Positions 1 to 6,099 are shown, counted from the stretch's first letter. The stretch is 6,099 nucleotides of DNA from Actinomycetota bacterium (GCA_947499275.1 CANMNM010000092.1:1-6099); one strand, 5' to 3'. Translations and numbers: made by a program. The notes: a model not told the origin generated them from the sequence alone.

Positions 1-320
1 CACAGGTTCCCGAGCGCGAATTCATTTCTTCTGAACAGGCTTGGAGTGAGATCTCCGAGTATCTTGCTGCGGATTTACCATTTCATGTTCATGAAGTGGC
101 CGAGCAACGTTGGCGTTGCGCGCCACCCGCTGACGCAGCATTGTGGCGGGCCTGCGCACAGATGGGTGCTGCCTTAACCCAACACGCTCGAGGGAACCAC
201 GTTGGTGCAGCCCGGTTAGCGGAGCGCGCTCGCATAACACTCGCCACATCAACCTCACAAGCGCCCGAGGTCAATTCTGATGTGCTAGAAAACCTTTTTT
301 CGGTAATGCTTGAGCCATGA
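1..320 (+). CDS. DUF309-like domain protein, 3' part (5' end outside window)
   Basis: The reading frame is open from base 3 to the TGA at 318-320, giving 105 visible codons; the true start lies left of the window. The GTG at 96 lies inside the conserved motif and is not a plausible start. The visible part resembles the DUF309 family (PF03745, TTHA0068-like): a helix ending in F-H-V-H-E-x2-E-x2-W (visible residues 27-37), then A-L-W-R-A-x-A-Q-M (46-54), then R-G-N-x2-G-A-A-R-L-x2-R-A (63-76). These match the family's usual HExxE..W and RGN..GA.RLL.RA signatures. DUF309 proteins are small helical proteins without an established biochemical role. The last four bases (ATGA) overlap the start of the photolyase gene, implying co-transcription and translational coupling. 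The family assignment is from remembered motifs; function is not inferred. Confidence 0.75.
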   Translation, partial: QVPEREFISSEQAWSEISEYLAADLPFHVHEVAEQRWRCAPPADAALWRACAQMGAALTQHARGNHVGAARLAERARITLATSTSQAPEVNSDVLENLFSVMLEP

Positions 321-1843
321 ACGACCACGGCTCACCCCAGCGACTAATTCTCGTCACATTTGATCAACTCTCACTCACCCACGGGGCGCTCGCCACGGCA
401 ATTCCCGAGTGCGACGAGATCGTTTTCATTGAAAGTTACGATCTGCTCACGTCTCGAAAGTGGCACTCCCAAAGATTGTTTTTCTTCCTGGCAACCGTGG
501 AACACACAAAGGCCGACCTCGAGGCAAGCGGCTTTCGGGTTCACTCAATTCGGGCCAAGAGTATTCGCGAGGGTGTTGACTCGCTGAGGCTGACGCACCC
601 CAATATTCCAATTTTTTCGACCTCCCCAAGTTCACGATCACAGACTGAACTACTCACTTCGCTCAATATTGAACTCGTTAACAACGACAATTTTTTGACA
701 ACGTCGGAACAGTTCTCACAATGGGCAAGTGGATACAAGTCCTTGACCATGGAATATTTCTACCGGTGGCAGCGCAAAAGATTGAACATACTGATGGATG
801 GAAATGAACCCGTCGGCGGCCAATGGAATTTTGACGAAGACAATCGCCTACCCCCACCACGCACAAAAAAAGGTCAGGCCCCGCACGCCTGGCCACAGCC
901 CCTGTACTTCGCACCCGATGAAATCGACCAAGGAGTAATTGAACGACTCGGTGAGTTTGAGACTTGGGGTCAACCCCCTAATGGGACGTGGGCCACCACG
1001 CGAGCTGGTGCACTTCAACAACTTAATCACTTCATCGAACATGCGCTGGCTGGCTTTGGCCCATATGAAGACGCCATGCCTGCAGATTCATGGACCGTGA
1101 ATCACTCCGTGTTAAGTCCATATCTCAACGTGGGACTGTTGCACGTCAATGAAGTCATTGAAGCGGCTTTGCATAAGTACGAGCAAGGGGGCATTCCACT
1201 TTCATCAATTGAAGGGTTCATTCGACAAATTATTGGCTGGCGCGAATACATCAATCGAATCTATTGGCACTTTCCTAATTCATACAGAAACGAAAATGTG
1301 CTCAAAAGCGATCGAAAACTTTTACCGCTATTCATGGATCCGCACGCTACCCAAATGAACTGTATGAGTTCGGTAATCACCGACATTCATGAACGAGCTT
1401 GGGTGCATCACATTCCGCGGTTAATGCTTCTCAGTAACCTGGCTCAACTTGCCGGCGTGAAACCTCAAGAGCTGCTCAACTGGATGCGAGCCCATTTCAT
1501 TGATGCAGCCGATTGGGTCATGGTTCCCAACGTGATCGGGATGGGCATGCACGCTGACGGAGGCGCCATGATGACAAAGCCCTACATTGCGGGCGGTGCC
1601 TACATTTCCCGGATGAGCAACTATTGCGGCGGTTGCCGATTCGATCCAAAGAAACGGACCGGTGAAGGTGCGTGTCCTTTCACAACACTGTACTGGGACT
1701 ATTTAGACCGCAATGCGGATCAATTCGCAAGCAATCACCGAATGTCTCGACCGGTCGCTGCCGCAGCCGCGCGCGAAGACCTCCCGGCGATTCGTGAGCG
1801 TGCATTACATGTTCTCAAAGGGCTCGAGGCGGGCGAGATTTAA
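317..1843 (+). CDS. phrB: Iron-sulfur bacterial cryptochrome/photolyase (PhrB-type, FeS-BCP)
   Basis: Complete 508-residue flavoprotein, the usual length for the FeS-BCP/PhrB family. Residues about 9-230 form the N-terminal photolyase-related (DPRP, PF04244) antenna domain, and about 255-500 the helical FAD-binding domain. Strong family signatures are the HSxLSPYLNxGLL segment (263-275), GFIRQIIGWREYI (300-312), VPNVIGM (403-409) and KPYIAGGAYISRMSNYCGGC (421-440). Four cysteines, C349, C437, C440 and C453, sit where Agrobacterium PhrB binds its 4Fe-4S cluster (C350, C438, C441, C454). The His pair H364-H365 matches the active-site histidines of bacterial (6-4) photolyases. By homology it uses FAD and blue light to repair (6-4) photoproducts in DNA; a photoreceptor role like Rhodobacter CryB is possible. 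The ATG at 317 overlaps the upstream stop. The Shine-Dalgarno is weak (TGAG at 311-314), so coupling is likely. The symbol follows Agrobacterium usage, not E. coli phr (CPD photolyase). Confidence 0.93.
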   Translation: MNDHGSPQRLILVTFDQLSLTHGALATAIPECDEIVFIESYDLLTSRKWHSQRLFFFLATVEHTKADLEASGFRVHSIRAKSIREGVDSLRLTHPNIPIFSTSPSSRSQTELLTSLNIELVNNDNFLTTSEQFSQWASGYKSLTMEYFYRWQRKRLNILMDGNEPVGGQWNFDEDNRLPPPRTKKGQAPHAWPQPLYFAPDEIDQGVIERLGEFETWGQPPNGTWATTRAGALQQLNHFIEHALAGFGPYEDAMPADSWTVNHSVLSPYLNVGLLHVNEVIEAALHKYEQGGIPLSSIEGFIRQIIGWREYINRIYWHFPNSYRNENVLKSDRKLLPLFMDPHATQMNCMSSVITDIHERAWVHHIPRLMLLSNLAQLAGVKPQELLNWMRAHFIDAADWVMVPNVIGMGMHADGGAMMTKPYIAGGAYISRMSNYCGGCRFDPKKRTGEGACPFTTLYWDYLDRNADQFASNHRMSRPVAAAAAREDLPAIRERALHVLKGLEAGEI

Positions 1844-3070
1844 ATGACGTCACGTAGGTACCTGTCACGTCCTATTGTTCTTTTGCAAAGTTCAAATATT
1901 GCTTCCTCCATGGGAAATGGCATTGTCATGGTCACAATTCCTTGGCTGGTTCTGAGCAATACCGGATTGGCTTCTGCCGCCGGAATCGTCGCTGCACTCT
2001 CAGCCCTACCTGCGCTGGTCGTAACGCCACTGGTTGGTTACGCGGTTGACCGATTTGGTCGGCGACTTGTGAGCGTGATCGCTGATCTTGCATCGGCGCT
2101 TAGCGTGATCGCATTCCCGATCCTTGCCTTCTTTACGGACCTCAGCTTTGCCCTCATCCTTGTCCTTGCCGTGCTAGGAGCAACGATTGACCCCGCCGGC
2201 TACACGGCCCGTAAGTCAATAATTCCCGATGCAGCCGCAGCCTCGCACGTGGACCGGGATGCCCTGAACGGAATACACGAAGGTCTTTTTGCGCTGGGTT
2301 GGACAATCGGACCACTTATTGGCGCACTGTCAATTACCGTGTTTGGACCGGTAAATTCTTTTTGGATTCCTGGGGCACTCTTTATCTTCGCCGCCCTGTG
2401 CATCTTGGTATTACGTGTGGGTGACGCGGGCCAAGATGCCAGAGCAGAACGGAGTGAGGCGCAACCAGGTTTCTGGCGTGAGGCAACGCAGGGATTCACG
2501 GTCCTTTGGCGTGATCGATACCTGCGGACGATCACTATCGCCATGATTTTTCTTGCCGGTGTTTACTTGCCAACCGAGAGTTTGGTGCTGCCGGTGTATT
2601 TCGAATCGACAGAGAACGCTTTGGGACTGGGGATTGTCATTTCGGCAATGGCTGCAGGTGGGGTACTCGGAGCCTTCTCATTTGGTTTTCTTGCAAAGAG
2701 ATTAACGTACAAAGCGATCGCGCGGTTCGTATTGATCGTGACAATTATTGCGCTCATTCCCATGTCATTACTCCCTCCATTGCCTATTTTGGCTGGATTC
2801 GGATTCTTATTGGGATTGGCCTGGGGACCAATGAATCCGTTGATTAACTCGCTCGTCCAAAGTAGGGTGCCGGCCGACTTGCAGGGACGAGTTTTCTCCA
2901 TTCAACTTTCGCTGTTCTATGCATTTCCCCCGATTGCGATGCTCGTTACCGGGTTCGCAATTGATGGTGCCGGAGTCGAAGTCGTGTACCCGGTTCTGGC
3001 TCTTTTAGTGGCGGTGGGGAGCATTCTTACTTTGTGCACCAAAGCAATGCGCACTCTTGATCAAGCCTAA
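1844..3070 (+). CDS. Major facilitator superfamily transporter (MFS_3/EntS-like)
   Basis: Complete 408-residue membrane protein with about twelve hydrophobic segments in a 6+6 arrangement: roughly 12-37, 44-64, 78-97, 99-115, 145-168, 172-192, then a polar loop at 193-225, then 228-251, 262-284, 290-311, 313-333, 353-375 and 380-398. The loop between segments 2 and 3 carries MFS motif A, G65-x3-D69-R70-x-G72-R73-R74. The segments A-R-K-S-I-I-P-D (122-129) and V-P-A-D-L-Q-G-R-V-F-S (342-352) recall the MFS_3 (PF05977)/EntS branch, which contains exporters of siderophores and drugs as well as many uncharacterised proteins. The substrate cannot be read from the sequence. The ATG follows the photolyase TAA with no intervening base. 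A weak purine stretch (GCGAG at 1833-1837) lies six bases upstream, so it probably depends on the photolyase transcript and coupled translation. Confidence 0.92.
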   Translation: MTSRRYLSRPIVLLQSSNIASSMGNGIVMVTIPWLVLSNTGLASAAGIVAALSALPALVVTPLVGYAVDRFGRRLVSVIADLASALSVIAFPILAFFTDLSFALILVLAVLGATIDPAGYTARKSIIPDAAAASHVDRDALNGIHEGLFALGWTIGPLIGALSITVFGPVNSFWIPGALFIFAALCILVLRVGDAGQDARAERSEAQPGFWREATQGFTVLWRDRYLRTITIAMIFLAGVYLPTESLVLPVYFESTENALGLGIVISAMAAGGVLGAFSFGFLAKRLTYKAIARFVLIVTIIALIPMSLLPPLPILAGFGFLLGLAWGPMNPLINSLVQSRVPADLQGRVFSIQLSLFYAFPPIAMLVTGFAIDGAGVEVVYPVLALLVAVGSILTLCTKAMRTLDQA

Positions 3071-3098
3071 AACCTGAAGTTACTCCCGGGTTGAGCAA
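3071..3098. other. 28-bp convergent intergenic gap
   Basis: The plus-strand transporter and minus-strand marP end facing each other across only 28 bp. I find no GC-rich hairpin followed by a T run on either strand. The best pairing is a weak 5-bp stem (AACCT at 3071-3075 with GGGTT at 3088-3092). An 8-bp direct repeat (TTACTCCC at 3080-3087 and 3099-3106) spans the end of marP. Transcripts from both sides probably overlap or stop by another route. Confidence 0.6.
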
Positions 3099-4298
3099 TT
3101 ACTCCCTTAACTGGCAGCTTCCTGTTTCTGCCACACCATCAGCTTTTTCCCAGTCGTTTGAAAAATCAATGGCGTCCCGCAATTCACTGTTCGTTAACGC
3201 GTAACCGACATCGGAGTCGATGTTTGAACCGAATACCAGTCCAAGAACTTGACCATCGCCATTTACCAATGGGCCGCCACTGTTTCCTGGAATTACATTG
3301 GATCTGAGTGAATAGACCTTCCGCTGCACCCCGCTGTCACCGTAGATATTCTCACCACGGGCAGTCAAAATCCCACTGACGCGAGCCGGTGTGACCGTGA
3401 GGGCTCCACCGCCGGGATACCCCGCCACCGCGGCATTGTCACCAATTTTCGCCCGTCCCCGCGCAAAGAGGGAGACTCGAGTGTCAAGTTCTCTCGTTGC
3501 GATCACGGCGACATCTTTTTCTGGATCAAAGTAGATCACTTGACCGGGTACCGAACTCTCCCAGCCGGGAAGGCGAATTTGCATATCTTGTACGCCTGCG
3601 ACTACGTGCGCATTAGTGAGAAGTCGACCGGGTGCAAAGTAGAACCCAGAACCCGAAACACTCTGATTACATTCGGGCGCATCACCGGTTAGACGGACCG
3701 TAAAAGTTTCAATGACCGGAAAAACACTTTGGGAAATTCCTGCTTGCGGCTCCGCAACTTCAGTGAACGGTTCCTGACCAAATCCGCTAACTATTCTCGG
3801 TATTCCTTTTTGTCCGACGAGATTGCTAACATTTTTGAACAAAGTGCGGGCCTGATTAGGAACAATCGCGTCAAGGGTCGACAGAACTTGGGACTGGCCA
3901 ATCTGGCCCGCTATTGAATTACTGGGCAGAAATACCAGAACACTGGCAATTACCCAACCAACTAAAGCAAAAGCCAAAACATTCAGCGCTGATCCAGCAA
4001 AAGAGTCAACAAATTTCACCGGCCGCCACGTGAGGCTAGCCCGTAATCGTCGACCAACAATAGAAAATATAATTTGCCCTAGAATCGCACTTGCCAAGAC
4101 TGCGACTCCCAAAATTATTACCGAGAAACTTTGATCGGTTACAAAAGACTTAATCAGGTCGGGCAACCACAGTAAGGCTGCGATACCTCCGCCAATAAAG
4201 CCTGCAAAACTCAATACGCCAGCCACAAATCCTTGGCGCCAACCGGCCCAAGCAAATACGGCCAGCGCTCCCAACAAAATCCAGTCAACCGTATTCAC
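3099..4298 (-). CDS. marP: MarP-like membrane serine protease (CvpA domain plus trypsin-like domain)
   Basis: Complete 399-residue protein with the architecture of M. tuberculosis MarP (Rv3671c, 397 residues), which is needed there for acid and oxidative stress resistance. Residues 1-125 form a CvpA-type domain (PF02674) with four predicted membrane segments, near 5-24, 26-46, 57-80 and 102-124; its opening V-D-W-I-L-L-G is typical. A linker (about 126-195) leads to a chymotrypsin-fold protease domain expected outside the membrane. The catalytic triad is visible as H231 (T-N-A-H-V-V-A-G), D262 (E-K-D-V-A-V-I) and S340 (G-N-S-G-G-P-L). C210 and C395 match the pair reported to form a disulfide in the mycobacterial enzyme (C214-C395). 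The GTG start at 4298 has a GAGG eight bases upstream. It is the last gene of the nth operon, 13 bp after the NUDIX gene. Its substrate here is unknown; a peptidoglycan hydrolase (RipA) is the known mycobacterial target. Confidence 0.93.
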   Translation of the reverse strand: MNTVDWILLGALAVFAWAGWRQGFVAGVLSFAGFIGGGIAALLWLPDLIKSFVTDQSFSVIILGVAVLASAILGQIIFSIVGRRLRASLTWRPVKFVDSFAGSALNVLAFALVGWVIASVLVFLPSNSIAGQIGQSQVLSTLDAIVPNQARTLFKNVSNLVGQKGIPRIVSGFGQEPFTEVAEPQAGISQSVFPVIETFTVRLTGDAPECNQSVSGSGFYFAPGRLLTNAHVVAGVQDMQIRLPGWESSVPGQVIYFDPEKDVAVIATRELDTRVSLFARGRAKIGDNAAVAGYPGGGALTVTPARVSGILTARGENIYGDSGVQRKVYSLRSNVIPGNSGGPLVNGDGQVLGLVFGSNIDSDVGYALTNSELRDAIDFSNDWEKADGVAETGSCQLRE

Positions 4299-4306
4299 AC
4301 TACGCG

Positions 4307-4310
4307 CCTC
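4307..4310 (-). promoter_or_regulatory. Ribosome binding site of marP
   Basis: On the minus strand GAGG lies eight bases before the GTG at 4298-4296. It supports this GTG as the start. The ATG at 4315-4313 is in another frame, and no other start codon is seen in frame just upstream. Confidence 0.55.
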
Positions 4311-4311
4311 G

Positions 4312-4962
4312 TCATATATCGATAACCCGATCTCGATCCCAGGGAATACTCCAGCCTGAGCGTTCGAGCATGGTGGAGAGCAACCCTCCGGTAAATCCCC
4401 ACACTAAAAGGTCATTAACCTCGAAGGCATCACCCATGAAGCCTGAACGAAGTCGAATGCGGACCCGGTTTTCGGGGTTGATGAAGTCAGCAATCGGGAT
4501 ACGGTGAACGCTGGCCACTTCAGCGGCATCCCTTGCCTCAATCGCGCTGGGTTCGTGCCACCATCCCAGGATCGGTGACACCACGTAATTACTCACCGTG
4601 ATCCACAAATCAGGGAGTTGAGCAAATGGGGTGACACCGCTTGGGTCTAATCCCGTTTCCTCATTGGCTTCACGCAGCGCTGCCGCGATCGCCGATTCGT
4701 CACTGGCTTCAACTCGCCCACCAGGAAATGCAGGTTGTCCGCTATGCGACCGGGAATTGGTGGCACGCTCAATAATGAGAACATCTTGCTGGTCGCCAAA
4801 AAGTACAAGTACGGCCGAGTGGACACCCTCACCAATTCTTGGAATGAATTGGGTCAGATCTTGGACTTCCAGTCCGTCGACCGCATTCACTAAAGGATCC
4901 AGCCACCGCGGCAAGGAGTCGAGTGACTCGGGGATCAGTGTTCCTTGAGTTAACCAATTCAC
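4312..4962 (-). CDS. NUDIX hydrolase, CoA pyrophosphatase-like (UPF0035/NudL type)
   Basis: Complete 216-residue cytoplasmic protein. The segment R-S-H-S-G-Q-P-A-F-P-G-G (71-82) followed by a Nudix box is the signature of the UPF0035/NUDIX CoA pyrophosphatase group. In the box, G82-x6-E89-x7-R97-E98-x2-E101-E102-x-G104 supplies the metal-binding glutamates. The one-residue extra spacing between G and the first E is normal for this group. Members hydrolyse the diphosphate of CoA or its oxidised or acylated derivatives; others act on nucleoside diphosphate derivatives, so the exact substrate is uncertain. The position between a TlpA-like protein and MarP matches Rv3672c. The gene starts with GTG at 4962-4960, overlapping the tlpA stop as GTGA. 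An AGGA eight bases upstream supports that start. Confidence 0.88.
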   Translation of the reverse strand: MNWLTQGTLIPESLDSLPRWLDPLVNAVDGLEVQDLTQFIPRIGEGVHSAVLVLFGDQQDVLIIERATNSRSHSGQPAFPGGRVEASDESAIAAALREANEETGLDPSGVTPFAQLPDLWITVSNYVVSPILGWWHEPSAIEARDAAEVASVHRIPIADFINPENRVRIRLRSGFMGDAFEVNDLLVWGFTGGLLSTMLERSGWSIPWDRDRVIDI

Positions 4963-5606
4963 CTTGTGATTCCTAAATGTTTCTGCAGTAGTGAATCAAA
5001 TGTTTTCTCGTTGGGGATCGCGCCATCCCAACGCCCCGCAATAACACCTTGTGAAGTCACGAAAAAGGTGACGGGTGGTCCAGGAATCGTCAACCGTGCA
5101 CGGGTATCACCCGATCGATCAATCACCGACGGATACGAGATACCGAAGTCCTGCATCAACTGGAGTGCTTTCGTGGGATCATCTTCAAGATTTATACCAA
5201 TAAAATCAACTTCACCTTCAAGTTCCCGCGAGAATTTTTCCAGCAACGGCAACTCTTCAATGCACGGCGGGCACCAAGAAGCCCAAACGTTGAGGACCAT
5301 GGGTTCCCCCCGAACTCGCGAGAGAGAAACAGCGGACGTGTCACCGAGACAGTCAAAAACTTGATCGGGTAATCCGGGGATTGCAGCATCAGGGTTCAGC
5401 GCGGCCGTAGGACACGGATCCAAATTCACTTCTTGCATAAGCGCCAGCAGCTCTGAATCGCGTTCAATTGCAACTTCTTGACTATCACTTCTTTTCGAGT
5501 CAGAACTTGGTTGACTTATTAAATCACCGGCAGTTTCCGAACTTGCACACGCGCTCAACAAAATAACCGCTGCCAGAACTACTGCAATGCCTCGGTAATT
5601 CTTCAT
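4959..5606 (-). CDS. TlpA/ResA-like thioredoxin-fold lipoprotein
   Basis: Complete 215-residue exported thiol-disulfide oxidoreductase. The N-terminus has K2 and R5, a hydrophobic core (7-17) and a lipobox L17-S18-A19-C20, so it should be lipidated at C20 and anchored on the outer face of the membrane. A polar Ser/Asp-rich linker (21-50) precedes the thioredoxin fold. The active site W111-C112-P-P-C115 lies in the usual N-V-W-A-S-W-C-P-P-C context, and the cis-proline is P178 in I-P-G-P-P-V-T-F. A second cysteine pair, C65 and C86, lies before the fold, as I recall for actinobacterial relatives such as Rv3673c. Possible roles are reducing or making disulfides in exported proteins, or cytochrome c maturation; no ccs genes are visible here. 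It overlaps nth by 4 bp (ATGA) and the NUDIX gene by 3 bp. Confidence 0.92.
   Translation of the reverse strand: MKNYRGIAVVLAAVILLSACASSETAGDLISQPSSDSKRSDSQEVAIERDSELLALMQEVNLDPCPTAALNPDAAIPGLPDQVFDCLGDTSAVSLSRVRGEPMVLNVWASWCPPCIEELPLLEKFSRELEGEVDFIGINLEDDPTKALQLMQDFGISYPSVIDRSGDTRARLTIPGPPVTFFVTSQGVIAGRWDGAIPNEKTFDSLLQKHLGITR
4971..4974 (-). promoter_or_regulatory. Ribosome binding site of the NUDIX gene
   Basis: AGGA on the minus strand sits eight bases before the GTG at 4962, within the last codons of the upstream tlpA-like gene. It supports a GTG start overlapping that gene's TGA. Confidence 0.55.
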
Positions 5607-6099
5607 GCTCGACCTTGTAACTTCACGAGTTTTTCCGCTTCTGCAAAATCCGTTGGACCCTCACCAAATGATGGGCATTTTTTGGCAACCGTGCATGCTC
5701 CGCACGCGGGTTTACGTGCGTGACAAACCCGACGCCCATGCCACAGAACAAGATGTGAAAGCCGAGTCCAATCTTTTGCCGGAAAAAGTAGTTCGATATC
5801 GCGCTCAATTTTTACCGGATCGGTATTGGTGGTCCAACCGAATCTGCGAGCCAACCGGCCAAAATGTGTGTCAATGGTAATCCCGGGAAGACCAAAAGCA
5901 TTTCCCATTACGACGAAGGCGGTTTTGCGCCCAACGCCCGGCAGCGTGACAAGTTCTTCAACTGTTGAGGGAACTTCACCGCCAAAATCGTGTGCGAGTT
6001 TCGCCCCCATCCCAATAAGCGTGGTCGCCTTAGCTCGATAGAAACCGGTGGGTCGAATGAGTTCCTCAACCTCTTCCTGGTCCGCAGTCGCATAGGCTC
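5603..6099 (-). CDS. nth: Endonuclease III, C-terminal part (5' end outside window)
   Basis: The minus-strand frame is open from the window edge to the TGA at 5605-5603, giving 164 complete codons. About 45-80 N-terminal residues are missing to the right, judged from the usual length of 210-250. The first methionine in view (6010) is internal: the preceding codons encode I-R-P-T-G-F-Y-R-A-K-A, a conserved part of the family. The helix-hairpin-helix is L-P-G-V-G-R-K-T-A, with the catalytic Lys at 5926-5924. The catalytic Asp is in T-I-D-T-H-F-G-R (5872-5870). The 4Fe-4S loop C-x6-C-x2-C-x5-C spans 5725 to 5675 and is intact. The enzyme is a bifunctional DNA glycosylase/AP lyase that removes oxidised pyrimidines in base excision repair. 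It appears to lead the operon with tlpA-like, NUDIX and marP genes, as in mycobacteria. Confidence 0.95.
   Translation of the reverse strand, partial: AYATADQEEVEELIRPTGFYRAKATTLIGMGAKLAHDFGGEVPSTVEELVTLPGVGRKTAFVVMGNAFGLPGITIDTHFGRLARRFGWTTNTDPVKIERDIELLFPAKDWTRLSHLVLWHGRRVCHARKPACGACTVAKKCPSFGEGPTDFAEAEKLVKLQGRA
5613..5616 (-). promoter_or_regulatory. Ribosome binding site of the TlpA-like gene
   Basis: AAGG on the minus strand lies six bases before the ATG at 5606-5604, inside the end of nth. It supports this start, which also gives an intact lipoprotein signal peptide. Confidence 0.6.

Noticed and set aside
22..258. Minus-strand 78-codon frame at the left edge
   Set aside because: The plus-strand frame through the same bases carries DUF309 motifs and continues to the window edge.
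293..300. T-rich run (CCTTTTTT) near the end of the DUF309 gene, as a possible terminator
   Set aside because: It lies inside the coding region with no GC-rich hairpin before it, and translation continues into the overlapping photolyase gene.
865..871. A7 homopolymer in the photolyase gene, a possible slippage site
   Set aside because: The frame is intact on both sides and the family length and motifs are complete; there is no sign of programmed frameshifting.
2200..2901. Two minus-strand open frames of 112-114 codons opposite the MFS gene
   Set aside because: They lie wholly inside a clear transporter gene, have no recognisable domain and no convincing start context; they are shadow frames.
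3080..3106. 8-bp direct repeat TTACTCCC spanning the operon junction, as a possible attachment site or insertion scar
   Set aside because: It is too short and isolated; no integrase, transposase or flanking inverted repeats are present.
4631..4948. 105-codon plus-strand open frame opposite the NUDIX gene
   Set aside because: It mirrors the Nudix box region on the other strand and shows no protein features of its own.
4966..5364. 132-codon plus-strand open frame opposite the TlpA-like gene
   Set aside because: It is antisense to a gene with lipobox, CPPC and cis-proline motifs; its product is Ser/Arg-rich and unlike any family I know.
5603..6010. A short complete 135-residue Nth starting at the ATG at 6010
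   Set aside because: The frame stays open to the window edge and upstream codons encode conserved endonuclease III sequence, so the gene is cut by the window rather than truncated.

Overview
The window reads as a densely coded piece of an actinobacterial (Actinomycetota) chromosome with balanced base composition (about half G+C by eye), rather than the very high G+C of streptomycetes or mycobacteria. The main taxonomic clue is the minus-strand run nth - TlpA-like lipoprotein - NUDIX hydrolase - marP. It matches the gene order I know from Mycobacterium tuberculosis (Rv3674c-Rv3673c-Rv3672c-Rv3671c). The moderate G+C and near-absence of intergenic DNA would fit a streamlined, perhaps aquatic and sunlit, actinobacterium. 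That habitat is inference.

Left half (1-3070, plus strand): three tightly packed genes. They are the 3' end of a DUF309-like gene (1-320), a complete iron-sulfur bacterial cryptochrome/photolyase of the PhrB type (317-1843, overlapping its upstream neighbour by 4 bp), and an MFS_3/EntS-like major facilitator transporter (1844-3070, starting on the base after the photolyase stop codon). They are probably one transcript whose promoter lies left of the window. The photolyase would repair UV photoproducts using light; the roles of the other two genes are unknown.

Middle (3071-3098): a 28-bp convergent gap with no clear hairpin terminator. It is the only intergenic stretch in the window longer than 13 bp.

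Right half (3099-6099, minus strand, transcribed right to left): the 3' part of nth (endonuclease III, 4Fe-4S, base excision repair), a TlpA/ResA-like thioredoxin lipoprotein, a UPF0035/CoA-pyrophosphatase-like NUDIX hydrolase, and marP (membrane-anchored periplasmic serine protease with an N-terminal CvpA domain). nth/tlpA and tlpA/nudix overlap by 4 bp (ATGA and GTGA), and nudix/marP are 13 bp apart, so the four look like one operon. TlpA and the MarP protease domain should both act outside the cytoplasmic membrane. MarP keeps the two cysteines that form a disulfide in the M. tuberculosis protein.

I see no mobile element, CRISPR array, RNA gene or clearly unprecedented system. The most worthwhile leads are the divergent features of the photolyase and its companion genes, and the possible redox link between the lipoprotein and MarP.
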